Below, piece after piece: positions 22,423 to 33,899 of a stretch of 64,000 nucleotides of DNA. Numbering within the stretch: the stretch's first letter is position 1; the number at the start of each line of letters is the position of its first letter. The position numbers and the translations under genes were made by a program. The notes beneath the pieces were generated by a model. That model was given only the letters and a program-made list of their open reading frames with translations. It made no database searches and was not told the DNA's origin. Origin of the DNA: Lineus longissimus (taxonomy: Eukaryota; Nemertea; Pilidiophora; Heteronemertea; Lineidae); assembly GCF_910592395.1 (NCBI RefSeq), contig NC_088321.1:1674001-1738000 (forward strand). The letters run 5' to 3'.

Positions 22423-23128
22423 TTCAATTTCCTTCAAAAATATATTTTTTTCCCTCTTGTTTTCTTTTTCCTTCATTCTTTTTGCATTTTACATCTTGCA
22501 TAGTTAGTTGTAAATATTGTAAATATATGTATATAGGGTATTAATTGAACGCACGCACAGAAATGTGAATTTTAAAACATAGTATAAAATTTTTTGGCGA
22601 CTTAGATTAGCCCAGTTCCCAAGCAGGGGTCAGAATGAGACCAGATGGAAGGTCTCGACCCCTTGCACTGGGCGCACATATGTATATACTTGCCATTGAG
22701 CACTATAGGCACATTGTTTTAAACATGAGTTATGAATTATGTTATTAATTTATGTTTTAAACCTTTATGTTTTATGTTATTATGTTATTATTTTATGTTA
22801 GTATGCCTTCAATTTACACTGGCACGTTTTATCCACATTGATTTAATCAGATAATTAAATGTTCCGTTTCTATTGGTGCTACAACAAAAATAATAAAATG
22901 TTAAATATCAAAATGCAATAAGTGGTGCCAATAGTTTTGAATATTCCGTACACGTATATACTTGGTGCTCACATGTTAATTAATTCTTCCATTGGTGCTA
23001 AAACAAAAAAAGTAAACAGTTAAGATTATAAAGTGAAAATTAGTTTCAATGGACATTATTTGGAAGGCGTATATGTATGTATGTTTTGTAAATACTAAGT
23101 CTGGGTTCACAGAGAGCGTAAGGGGAGT

Positions 23129-23345
23129 ACTGTGAGGACGGCAACGGGCCGTTTCGGTGCCGGGGTCGGCGACACAAAGTATGACGTCGGTCTGGGCATC
23201 GGGACGGTTCGGGGGCGGCTTCGCAGTAGTCCCCCAATTCCATATGGAGTACTGTGGGATCGACGGGGCCGTCGCGACGCCGAGTGCTGTCTCGCCAATA
23301 GGGCTTTCAGCACGGGCGTCGGGACGGCACCGGACGGGCTCACAG
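23129..23345. other. GC-rich insert within the LINE 3' UTR
   Basis: Bounded by inverted ACTGTGAG (23129) and CTCACAGT (23338-23345), with related inverted GGACGGCAACGGGCC and CCGTCCGGTGCCG words just inside. Its composition is strikingly GC-rich against AT-rich flanks. It may be a small nested MITE. Short ORFs through it look like by-products of GC content. Confidence 0.45.
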
Positions 23346-23486
23346 TAAAATAATGAAAAATTTTAAACAAATAGATACTTCTTTTGTAAAACCCCTGTAT
23401 ACAGTAATTGTAAATGAATAATTGTATATGCCCGTTTGGATACGTGAAATAAAAGATACCCACTGCGGGTTTATGCTGCAAAAAAA

Positions 23487-23501
23487 AAGATTCACTTTGG
23501 A
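23487..23501 (+). repeat. Target-site duplication, right copy
   Basis: AAGATTCACTTTGGA directly follows the terminal A-run of the LINE and matches 17287-17301 exactly. Confidence 0.88.
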
Positions 23502-23533
23502 GCTTGGTTCAGAAGTCCTGTTCCATCTTGGTT

Positions 23534-23612
23534 TCTCGGCCTATTGGCTAAGATTCTGTGTGGACATCATGGACTTGTCATCTCAGCTGCATTCTCGGCC
23601 TATTGGCTAAGA
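23534..23612 (+). repeat. Two U2 5'-end-like motifs downstream of the LINE
   Basis: TCTCGGCCTATTGGCTAAGA occurs at 23534-23553 and 23593-23612, identical to 17271-17290 and to the head inside the LINE. Sequence between and after them is unrelated to U2. Confidence 0.85.
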
Positions 23613-24352
23613 TTCGGTTGGGATGGAATTCTTCCTGTGGCCCCAAGGTCTGTGGAAGCTGAATACATTTTATCATCAGCTGTTTCTGATGTTTCCGAAA
23701 CGCCCTCTAGTATCAATCTAAATGTTTCTGAAACGCCCTCTAGTATCTATCTCTCAATCTAAAATATTTCTGAAACGCCACCAAAAAGGATAATTTTGGG
23801 GGGTTTTTGATGATTTTGATAGAATAAAGAAAAGTATACCTCGGCCTTCTCGGCTGTTAAACCGATCAACCTAATAGCGGGGCCACTTTGAGTTAATAAC
23901 TTGGTCTTGTTTCTTTCCCGTGGTTTAAGTTATCATCGATTTTGTTTCTTTTTGCATCTTCATCATCTCAAAGATGATATATAATGAAAGTTTAGTCAAT
24001 GGAAACGTCTCAAACTAGATCAATATAAGTTCTTATGCAGTCATTTTGATATAAGATATTGAGAGAAGAATGTCCTTGACTGAGGAGAAGGATGCTGCTT
24101 TTTCCTAGATGAACCCTCTCATCCCATTCGGCTCTGACCCTGGGAATATTTTATTTCTGCATTATGAAATGAATATACCTTATTTCTGTCAATATTTACC
24201 CCCTTCTTGGATATGCCAGTATGTCGCCTTAAGTATGCGACAGGGTAAATAAAGCTATATCAAAGCTTGTTTTTACTTCAACCCGGGGTCATCCAAAAAG
24301 GAATTCCGGGCGGCTTCATCAGAAACCAGAGGACAGCGCGGAGGTCCGCTTA

Positions 24353-24986
24353 TGATATTCTAAATACTCTTCTTCTTCCCCGTGGTTTCTATTGCAGCCT
24401 CCTCATCTTCTTTTCTGCTCCTCTGTCAGCTCAAATACGTCATGATATCAAAAGTTGACAGGGGGAAATATCACCAAAAACACAGAAGATATGAATTCTT
24501 ATGTTCTTTGATTAATTTATTTTCACATTCTCAATATCACATCCTATTGTCTTATCCACATAGAAGTCAATTACCGGAGAGATAACATTGGATTTTTTTT
24601 CATCCCAAATTGGCGACCGACGGAACCGGTGTAGAAGTAAAAAATGTCACTGAAATGAATTTCTCCAAAACTCAGCGTGGAGGCCCTCTTGTGATATTCT
24701 GAATACTCTTCTTCTTCCCCGTGGTTTCCAATGCAGCCTCTAAATCTTCTTTTCGGCTTCTCTGTCAGCTCGAATACGTCATGATATCAAAAATTGACAG
24801 AGGGAAATATCACCAAAAACACAGAAGATAATTCTCATGTTCCTTAATTAATTTATTTTCACATTCTCAATATCACATCATATTGTCTTATCCACATAGA
24901 ACTCAATTACTGGAGAGATAACAATGGATTTTTTTTCATCCCAAATTGGCGACCGACGGAACCGGTGTAGAAGTAAAAAAATGATT
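24353..24986 (+). repeat. Tandem duplication, ~337-bp period
   Basis: Two copies (24353-24645 and 24690-24986) share GATATTCTRAATACTCTTCT, AATATCACCAAAAACACAGA and GGCGACCGACGGAACCGGTG. The CCGGTGTAGAAGTAAAA at each end matches the terminal repeat of the CCGG MITE at 26364. Confidence 0.85.
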
Positions 24987-25800
24987 CGATGATCAAATCA
25001 AAATCTATAGACATTTTGCTCTGAAGTGGGCGTCGCCCGAAATCACCTAAAAGTCAAAATGATCGGATCACTACCAAATTCGCTATGCGAGTATCTGATG
25101 TCAATACAAATGTACCCTGTAAGTTTCAGTCAAATACGAACACGACTTTTGGATCTAAGGCATCTCAAAAGTTTACTTGTAATTTTCCCTCTGCCAGCTG
25201 GAATATCCATAGTGGCTTCAGTGTCTTTCAGGGTCTTGTTTTGAAATCAGTCAAAATATCATGAGCGACTTGAAATTCTGAGCTGAAATTTGCAGGATAT
25301 ATTTGTGTTACGGTCAGGAAATCGTACACAAAGTTTTGTTGAGATTCAATCAATTTGAAATTACTTGTAATTTTCCCTCTGCCAGCTGGAATATCCACAG
25401 TGACTCTAGGGTCTTCAGGTTTGGAAATACATCAAAATATCATGAACGACTTGGGATTTTCAGCTGAAATTTGCAGGATATATTTGTGTTACTGTCAGAA
25501 AGTTGTAAACAAAATTGTGTTGAGATTCAATAAATTTGAAATTACTTGTAATTTTCCCTCTGCCAGCTGGAATATCCATAGTGGCTTCAGGGTCTCTTTT
25601 TTTAATATTTCAAAATATTATGAAAAACTTAAAATTCTGAGCTGAAATTCGCAGGATATATTTGTGTTACTGTCAGAAAGTTGTAAACAAAATTTTGTGG
25701 CGATCCGATGATTTTGAAATTTAGGTGATGATATTTGGGCGACGCCCCTTTTTTGTTTAAAACTGTCATAATTTGTTTTGTTCTAATAAAAAATTTCAAA
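24975..25800 (-). repeat. ~180-bp repeat array, right inverted arm
   Basis: Minus-strand copies of the array at 15490-16330. It starts GATTCGATGATCAAA, the same central sequence as at about 34753, and repeats TTGTAATTTTCCCTCTGCCA at about 25180, 25370 and 25550. With the left arm it encloses roughly 8.6 kb containing the LINE. Confidence 0.85.
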
Positions 25801-25819
25801 TTTTTATTCCAGATTCCAG

Positions 25820-26105
25820 CATGTTTGCACTTTCGACTTGTTGCCTAGGGGTGTGTCTTGCTGTCTCTCTGAAGTGAGGTTGTGACTTGGAATGTGGATC
25901 ACTCTCTGTGTGATGGAAGCCTTGCCCATCAATTGAAGTTAAAACGAACATTCCTTCTTCATATACCTGGAGCACAGAAGCAAATGGAAGAAGAATGTCC
26001 TGGTTCTAAGGAGGAGTAAGCTGTGTCACTCAATACAGCATTTCTTGACGGACAGTATAGTAGAGACCACCACCTTAAAGACTTGTTTCTGAGACATCCT
26101 GTACT
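25820..26105 (+). repeat. Dispersed repeat Q, copy 2
   Basis: Matches 16725-17010 closely, with a ~20-bp insertion (CCTAGGGGTGTGTCTTGC) and a stop codon (AGGAGTAAGCTG) in the frame that is open in copy 1. Confidence 0.85.
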
Positions 26106-28560
26106 GATGATATGTCATTCTGGATTGAAACAGGATGCAAATTAAGTTACGGTACAGACTCTGGGCTATTTCGTCCCTGTCCGCAGGCGTGAGGTATTTT
26201 GGTGAGGAAGGTGCATTTGGTGTAGTTTTGCAAGTGCATAAATCTAACTTTTCGAGAGTGTCCCCCACGCTGAGAGACCGAAGGACAAGAGAAAAAGCCT
26301 GATGATATGGCAACTTTTATTGGGCAAGTATATAATATAAACTACAAAACTTAGAATTAGTGGCCGGTGTAGAAGTTTAAAATGTCCTAGGATAAAATGT
26401 CCGGGAACAAAGGATTCTTTTATACGCTTCAATCTCTGAGCTATTGACTGTCGGGGTCTCTATAGAACCATATTGCAGAATACAATAGGGCCGGACACTT
26501 TTTCCAGGGGGACACTTTTTACTTTTACACCGGTATGCAGAATCAGAAAAGGCTGACCGTAAATTGTTGCACGTGAAGATAGTGTAGTGTGTTAATCGGA
26601 CATGTTGTGAGTGATCCGCACACTCATTGACCGAAGGACAAGAGACGAAGTTTATGATATGACAACATTTATTTGGCAAGTACATACATATGAATAATTC
26701 AAAACCTGGAATACAATAACACAACGTTGATACTGCTGACGCCGCTTCAGCCGCTTGAGCAAGCGTGTCAAGGGATCAGATGCTGGGTCAGTGCGCATGC
26801 GGGGCATGGGATGGAGGGTGGTGCACTGTGAGTGTCGATAAGGATGGGGGGGGGGCAAAGGCAAATGACAATAGCATAATAACAATTGAACAATGTACAA
26901 GTCGTAAGTAACCGTGACCGCTTTAAAGGTGGCAAGAACTGATTGCGGACCAAAACAATGACATATTCTGTTAACACCAACGGAGCATTCTCTTGTACTG
27001 TATTTTAGCCCAAAACCGCCCAATCAAAATGGTGCAGAGACTCGATTGACGTTTATTGTCTTCAAGAGGAAATTGATCTCAAAACTGATATGGGCCTATA
27101 GTATAAATAATATCCTACCTAAAATATAGGCCTTCTGTTAAATTAGGCCGGCCTCAAGAAAAAAAAAGAAAACCTACAACCAATTCCTCTTGAAAACAAA
27201 TATGTCAATAAGGCTCATCCATGCATCATTTGAGTAAAACAATGTAGAAACACATTTTTGCTGTGATCAAGAAATAGCTCCATTGTTGTAATGTTGCACT
27301 TCTTGTGCTGTGAAATAGCTCAGATACGGTAAATGGATTGCCACATTGAAAACGGAACAAGAAATAGCAATATTCTGGATCAGCGAGTACATACATGGAA
27401 GTGTTATTGATTTCAGGAATAAGCACATATTTTGCAAGATTCACTTTTAACAAAGAGTAACAATGTTCGATGTTTAATTTTCAGGGTCGAAAACAGGTGA
27501 GTGTCAACCCATTCTGAGCCAACAGCATGAATTACAACAAGAAAAGGGTCAATTCCGTTGGGAACTGCTGTTCCCTGATCATGGCTCTTGACTACTGGCC
27601 TGGAATAGAAAGGGAAGGTTTAGATACCAAGAAACATTGAAATATACAATTTAAGAAATTGAAGTATTTGATCATTTTTCATGAAGTTTTTTTTAAATCT
27701 TCTGTTATAGCATATCAGTAATATGTCTATACACATGTTTATGTCTGTGACAGCCTCATTGGCACTAATAAGATGAATCAATTAAATTGAATTGTCAGGC
27801 AATGGTGGTAAACCTGCCTCGGGTTTGTCCCAATATCAGTCACATGATGACGGACCTAAAGCCTCATTTCATCAACTGTAGCCAGCTTATCGAATTTTAT
27901 CTCATTTACCTCAATTATGTTCCACAAATCTGGCATCCTGAATATTTATCTCTCAGAAGTGGCCTCGGTCGCGTTGGCTCGATTCTTGGGACGGGACAGC
28001 GAAACCACACGAGATGGAGCAATCCACCTGAAAAAATAGGAGACAATTCGAATGCTGCTTCAGTGAACAATGGGCGATCTGTTCAGGAGACGTCTTTCAA
28101 ATCGCCCATCGTTTCATAAACGAGTGCTGGACAGACAGTTCCAGCTACTCTTCGCAGATTTCCTTCTTCCAATGCATACATCGCGTTTTGTCTCGACCAC
28201 ACTTGCGTAGCTATTTACTTTAAGGTCACGTGCAGGTCTTATTGGTAATTGCTGGGGTGAAACTTGGTACTGCGGGACAGACTTACATGTCCACAAAACG
28301 CAATGTCACTGCTGGACTGATTTACAAGTCCACAAAGCGCAGAATCGGACATGGACATCATTACCCCAGCAAGAACCCAATGTAACCCCACAAATAGGGC
28401 CGTTTATAATGTTTAAGACATGTTTATACAATAACAATGCTGAAGCTATTGCCTGCAGTGACCTTGCTAATGATTTTTATGTGGGAGGGGCCAGGGACCG
28501 TGACTATTGATAAAGTCCTCACGATATAATATTCGTCAACAATGGGGCACAGACTTTCAG
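26106..28560. other. No gene recognised; one MITE, otherwise unique sequence
   Basis: Apart from the CCGG MITE at 26364-26532, I see no exon with plausible splice sites and conserved protein, and no RNA gene. Words flanking the MITE (GAGAGACCGAAGGACAAGAG at 26270 and GACCGAAGGACAAGAGA at 26627, each followed by GATATG(G/A)CAAC) are a duplicated segment. A ~40-bp head-to-tail duplication (CAGACTTACATGTCCACAAA) lies near 28280-28340. Confidence 0.5.
26364..26532. mobile_element. CCGGTGTA MITE, copy 1
   Basis: Begins CCGGTGTAGAAGTTTAAAAT and ends TTTTTACTTTTACACCGG. An opposite-orientation copy is at 31071-31242. Confidence 0.85.
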
Positions 28561-28569
28561 ATATTTTCG

Positions 28570-28882
28570 TGACCGACCTATATTACCAGTACAGTCCAAT
28601 ATATATTTCTTTTTTTGACTGACCTCTATTACCAGTACAGTCCAATATATATTTCTTTTTTTGACTGACCTCTATTACCAGTACAGTCCAATATATATTT
28701 CTTTTTTTGACTGACCTCTATTACCAGTACAGTCCAATATATATTTCTTTTCTTGACTGACCTCTATTACCAGTACAGTCCAATATATATTTCTTTTTTT
28801 GACTGACCTATATTACCAGTACAGTCCAATATATATTTCATTTTTCGTGACTGACCTATATTACCAGTACAGTCCAAAGATA
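28570..28882 (+). repeat. 45-bp tandem repeat, about seven copies
   Basis: Unit contains TGACTGACCTCTATTACCAG, TACAGTCCAATATATATTTC and a T-rich spacer. The outer copies differ slightly (gtgaccgacctatatt at both ends). A predicted ORF begins inside the last copies and is not a gene. Confidence 0.95.
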
Positions 28883-29199
28883 CTATTTAGTCTGTATATT
28901 ATTCTAGGGCTGGGGTTGGGGATGGGGAAACTCTCCAGTGACAAACTTTTTGATTGTCATTCTGGTAAAAAAAACACGTCCAAAGGGGAAATTTATTCTC
29001 ATAACTTTTTACAATGCTCGGAAAAAACTATTAAAATGTACATGTGGCGAGTCGCCACATGTACCGACTATACCTGTGGATCTGAATATATATATCATCA
29101 TTGAAATCCTCAGAGAAATTAAACCAAGACAAAAAAGGGTTCAATGCCCTTGGTTTCCATGTACCGCAAACGATGCTAACGATAGGATTTAGCTGACAG

Positions 29200-30150
29200 G
29201 ATTTGGCCACATGAACCCCTCCTTGTCCAGAAGACGCGGGGGTCGTCAGATCAATTTGAAACCGCCATGGACATCACTTCTTCCCCCTCACAAGTCGGTC
29301 GCGATGACCTCCATGTGCAAACCATTTTGGCTGTGGATGCTCCTGGTAACCCATGTCGCCTAACCAGACATAGCGCGCTGCCTGACTAGAAGTTACCGCC
29401 TCTGAGACCCAGGGTTGAGACACTGGGGTCTGCCCCTAGCTGACAGGTGGCTGGAGATCCATATCATAGAGCATACCAACCGTACATAACCGGCTGGACT
29501 GGTACACCCTATCAGGCTCAGACTCCCCAACGGAGTCTATTGAGCGCAGCCGCAGCGCCAGTTAATATGGATGGATTTACGTCGTCAAATAACTGTCGAC
29601 CTGATGAGCATTCGTTCACGGCACACAGAGTTTATCGGGGTTGGGGGCGAAGAGACAAGACCAGAAACTCCTATGGGGTCGCGGGCGCAATGCAACCCGA
29701 GGAACGAGATGCACCCAAAGTACAAACTCGAAAATAACTGGCTCATCCTTCGCCATAGGTGTCAAGTATGTACCACTTATACAGACAGGCGTCATTAACG
29801 TTGGGTAACACCTCACAAGGAGCAATACCAAGCATTTTCAAGACCTCATATTTAGCGAAAAGGTGTGACAATAATGATAATATATCAGATCCAATACCAG
29901 TCCCTTGACCAAACCCAACCATTTCTTGAAAGTTCAAGGGGACGACGGGGCTTCTGAAAGAAAAAAGAATTGGCCATGACAGCTACGGTAGATAGATCGA
30001 AGTGATAGATGGGCTAACTGTCTATCTGAAAAGGGCGGGTAGCGAAATTTTTTTCCTGAACCTTTGGGGCACTATAGTGTACATTTGTACAGGGACTTTC
30101 AGCCAATCAGATTTCGACAAATACATGACATCAGAAGTCTTAGAAACTTT
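29200..30150. other. Moderately GC-rich stretch, no supported gene
   Basis: Contains a 96-codon ORF (29447-29737) of unremarkable composition with no recognisable motif, start context or splice partner. It could be a decayed transposon. Confidence 0.35.
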
Positions 30151-30232
30151 AGAGCAGTTGGTAGAGCGCTCGTCACAAAAGGCAGAATACGATGTTCGAT
30201 CCAAAGGTCGTGAGTTCGAATCCGGTTGTGGA
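30151..30232 (+). other. tRNA-like pseudogene or SINE head
   Basis: TAGAGCAGTTGGTAGAGCGC (A box) and GTGAGTTCGAATCCGGTTGT (B box) are well formed and 60 bp apart, followed by a T-rich tract. The acceptor stem does not pair, so it is probably a tRNA relic. Confidence 0.5.
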
Positions 30233-30598
30233 CAACATCTTTCTTTTTCTTTTTTACTCTTTATATTTTATTTTTATAACGCGTTTCTTTTCCCTTGTTA
30301 TTTAGATTTTAGATATTTTAGTTATTTCTGCTGCCTGCAACATACCTACAGAAAGGACAATAACAATAGCCCATCTCCAAGATCCAAGGGATAGTCCTTC
30401 AGATATCATATTGAGCATGAATATACAATGAGACTTGTCTCATGTGAATGGTCTTCCTCCAGTAGGAATATGTTTCTCTGCAATGAGACTTGTCTTTCGA
30501 TACTGCCTCGTGTGTATGGTCTTCCTCCAGTCCAGTATATTTTGATATGTATGCTTCAAATTTGATTAACAAGTACAAAACAATACAAGCTTACTTCT

Positions 30599-31250
30599 AA
30601 AGGCCGCTTTACACATGCAACTTTTTCCAATGAAACATGGAGAACCATTGAGAAACATGAAACATCGAGAAACCTTACCTTGGACGTTTACACAGTGAAA
30701 CACTATGAAACAAAAGTCCACTCATATGCTTTTGACTTGTCACTTTTAGCCATTTTGGATATGGAGTAAAAATCACATGACTTTTTATCACAGTCTGATT
30801 GGCCACAGAGTTAAAATGAAATCGACACTTAGAAACTTGATGAAACCTGTCCAGAATTTATGAGCATGTTCGTAATTTGTTTCATGTTTCTCCTAGTTTC
30901 ACAAGGTTTCAAGAAAGGGGTTTCATCGTGTTTCTTCATGTTTCTTGACCAGTTCACACATGCAACATGAAGAAACTTTTAGGTTTTAATTCATGGTTCA
31001 AATTACATAGCCTGTCAGTCAAGTTTCTCTTAGTTTCTATGTGTTTCTCCTAAAAAGTTGCATGTGTAAACCGGTGTAAAAGTAAAAAGTGTCCCCCCTA
31101 GAAAAAGTGTCCGGGCCTATTGTATTCTGACAGATTATGGCATATGGTTCTATAGAGGCAATGACCGTCAATAGCTCAGCGCATAATAGAATCCTTTGTT
31201 CTCGGACATTTTATCCTAGGACATTTTAAACTTCTACACCGGCCTTAAGT
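30599..31250. mobile_element. MITE with AAGGCCGCTTTACACATGC ends, containing a nested MITE
   Basis: Left arm AAGGCCGCTTTACACATGCA pairs with right arm TGCATGTGTAAA...CCGGCCTT. The right arm is split by the CCGG MITE at 31071-31242. The interior is rich in GAAACATG/CATGTTTC words, which are also mutually inverted. Confidence 0.8.
31071..31242. mobile_element. CCGGTGTA MITE, copy 2 (nested)
   Basis: CCGGTGTAAAAGTAAAAAGT to AAACTTCTACACCGG, inverted relative to 26364-26532 and similar along its whole length (CCGGGCCTATTGTATTCTG; ATAGAATCCTTTGTTCTCGG). Confidence 0.88.
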
Positions 31251-31640
31251 TTCATGATGACGCCCCGATGACGACACAGATTTATCGGATTCTGATTGGC
31301 TGAGAACCTGTGTACAAATGTACACTGTACTGCCCGAAAGGTTCAGGACAGTTAGATATTAAAATGGTAACAAAATGGGCGAAATTTATTTATCTTCGCA
31401 CACCATCTTTATACTTGTATAGGAGCTATAGGTAAAACTCACTGGTGACGAGATTATTACTGCTCCCGAAAGAGATTTTAAGTAGCCTAAGTCTTTTGTT
31501 TGCTGCTGGTTTGCTGCGGCTTTCAGCAGCTTCCTACCGACAGAACAAGGATATCTTAGAGAGCCACCACGTGACCGCAGGGCCAATGCATTAGTGTCAT
31601 TATTCACATTTATCATCTTCGTGACCACGCGAAAACATAC

Positions 31641-31921
31641 TTAAAGCTGACATACATGCATAAAAACCCAAACGACAAAGATAGAAAACACAAACGCCCG
31701 ACCACCAAAAGACAAACTGCACTTGAAACATGATAGACACCCAGCGACAGGTCTCACTTGACTGCACAAACACAAGTTCATTGACGAGACAGGTCACAGA
31801 GAAATAAAAAAATAAAAAAATATTCCTCGAGCGGGTTCGAACTCGGAACCCTCGCCACTTCATCCTTTCCGTCTTTTCTAATTTGGCCGTTAGGGTTTTT
31901 ATGCATGCATGTCAGCTTTAA
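31641..31921. mobile_element. TTAA-ended MITE with 29-bp terminal inverted repeats
   Basis: TTAAAGCTGACATACATGCA (31641) pairs with TGCATGCATGTCAGCTTTAA (ends 31921) and the pairing continues inward. The interior has a B-box-like GCGGGTTCGAACTCGG at about 31830. Confidence 0.85.
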
Positions 31922-32300
31922 AGGGACAACCTGGGCGTGGGATTTCCCTGGCCAGGAGGATAATACCTCTGCTTGTCACCATGCGCCGCCACTTATCTCA
32001 AATGACGATTTTCGCCAGTGTGCGAGGCAGTTTTGGACATGACCTGTGAAATTCAGGCAGGCCTAATGTTACACCCAGATTTTGTGCACTGTTTATTGCA
32101 GTTCAATGATGTAGTTCAATTTTCCTGTTTGGACTGAGAAGTCACGGTTCTACTGGAAGCCATTTTTGTAGGAAAAACCACCATATCTCATGCCACAGTT
32201 GTCCATTTAATACCACTGAATACAAGAGGGGGTAGGCCTATCACTAAACCATGGTCATTTCATAACACAAGCCTGGGAACAACTGGCAGGGTTTATCAAA

Positions 32301-32430
32301 GCTGACGTCATTACCGGAATTCCGGGTGGGAATACCCCAAGTATTTACATCACAATGGCGGCAACTTTAGTTCTGAAGTAATCGATGAGCTAGAAGTTGC
32401 CACCCTGAATTCCGGTAATGACGTCATCTG
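32301..32430. mobile_element. Short palindromic element with CRE-like arms
   Basis: TGACGTCATTACCGGAATTC occurs at 32303-32322, and its reverse complement GAATTCCGGTAATGACGTCA at 32407-32426. The pairing extends inward (GGGTGGGAATACC / GTTGCCACCC). Each arm carries a full TGACGTCA. Confidence 0.8.
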
Positions 32431-33899
32431 GTCGGGCGGTGGAGATCATATTATAATTACCTCCCTCTAGCCTTTAGGATCTAGTGATCACCGAGACGAT
32501 TGGTAATTTCTGCCATGTCTTCATGTAAATGTCTCTGAACTACTTCAATTGTATGCCTTATCTTTCTGATCCGGTCAAGGTCCTCATCATACATATCACA
32601 TGTCACAGTATCAAGGGCTGATTGGTTCAGATATAGAATATGTTATGAGCACGTGACACATTGCGCCAAGCATGTGGCGTGTGACGTCATAAAACATGGC
32701 AGACATGACCGATCGTCTCATTTTCTTGCTGCCAGAACGATATAGTACCATAGATAGGGTATGGGCTACAGTGTCCTCCTTTCAAAGGTCAGCTGAGCCG
32801 CGTGTGGACTGAAATATTCAGAACAGCAGTGGCGGATTTAGGGGTCCCGCATGAGTCATCCCTCTTTGATATTTTAGGGCACCTCTCCTTAAAAACCCTC
32901 CCCCTTATTTTCAGGATTGCACCTTCGGCTCTATCATGAGTTTTCATTGGTGGGGCAGCGCCCCCCCCCCCTGCTTCTTTCCCAAATTTCTCGATCCGCC
33001 ACTGCTGTAGAGATGAGACGTTTCAAAAGAATACATGTATGTGCGATCAAGGAAGTTTCGATAGAGAAAAATAACTCACCATGGTGGTGTTCACGTCGTA
33101 TCTTGTGATAAACCGGTTGGGCAGCATTGGGTGTGCTAGACAGGACAACGTGTCTGGCGTCTGCAAGAAATGAAAATGAAAAGATAAGATAAGATTGTAT
33201 ATTGTATCAGACAATAGTCGCAACATTTGGGGAGAAAAAGTTGTGGAGAAATCAGGCTGAACTCACCAATGTTGCTTCGACTTGGCGTCGACACAACTGA
33301 ACGCTTGTGTTCCCAAAACCGGTCTGTCATACCAGGAGCACAGCCAAATTCAACGGCCCGTATTGAGTAGGTTACGTCAGAGAGGTTACCAAACCACTCA
33401 TCTATTCAAATTGTGATTTTCAATCAAATTCATTGACCCATACACGAAAATGCTCTCGATGTAAAGCTGATTGGTCAAATACTGAGGTCACGGTCGGATA
33501 AACAGGAGTCGGACAACAAGTGACGAAACTTGGCTTTTGTGGTATTTTTAAACGAGTCTACGTGACGTAACATGATTGTTGAAATTTATAGCCAGTAGTA
33601 TTCACACATGACAAATTTTAAAAAATTCAAGTTCAAGTTTGCGCACCGAGCGATTGAAAGTGGTCCGTTTTCGCGTATGTTGGGTGCGCTCAGATGAATT
33701 GATAGCTTATGCTGCTCCGCCTGTCTGACTGAGAGTTATGGCTGGTCAAATCGTGTTTTTTTCCCACCACGATCAGCTAGCTGGCAGCCATCAGGCTATC
33801 TCAATGGCAGGTGTCTGTTCAGCGAATGAGTAATGCCGCGAACGAGACGGCGATTGCTCTGGTGACGTCATCGAGTGATGGCAGGTGGAAATGCCGATG
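32431..33899. other. No gene recognised
   Basis: Mixed sequence with short unsupported ORFs only. I see no tandem repeat, tRNA-like box or conserved coding segment. Confidence 0.4.

Larger units (their letters stand above)
17302..23486 (+). mobile_element. Full-length Tx1/L1-like non-LTR retrotransposon
   Basis: The 6.2-kb element has a 5' UTR (17302-17635) beginning with a U2 snRNA-like head, ORF1 with a zinc knuckle, ORF2 with endonuclease, reverse transcriptase and a C-terminal CCHC, and a ~1.2-kb 3' UTR with AATAAA at 23448-23453 and an A9 tail. It is flanked by 13-15 bp target duplications. Both ORFs are open from end to end, so the insertion is probably recent and potentially competent. 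ORF1 plus APE-type EN plus RT plus the terminal CCHC is the L1/Tx1 architecture. The Tx1 clade includes sequence-specific families, and Keno is reported in U2 snRNA genes. The U2 sequence at its head and target suggests that relationship, but clade assignment needs a phylogeny. Confidence 0.9.
22287..23486 (+). other. LINE 3' UTR
   Basis: 1.2 kb, AT-rich apart from a GC-rich block at 23129-23345. It begins with an inverted TTCCCCACAATGTGGGAA hairpin just after the stop, then a tRNA-like segment, and ends with AATAAA, then a CCCACTGCGGGT hairpin and an A-tract. Repeated TTGGTGCTA(C/A)AACAAAAA motifs occur near 22875 and 22995. Confidence 0.75.

Noticed and set aside
29447-29798. Two overlapping ~80-95 residue ORFs
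   Set aside because: No homology that I can recognise, no splice partners, and the overlapping frames are equally open. They are probably chance in GC-richer DNA.
30151-30232. Functional tRNA gene
   Set aside because: A and B boxes are good but acceptor and anticodon stems do not pair. Likewise for 22335-22422 and 63110-63182.
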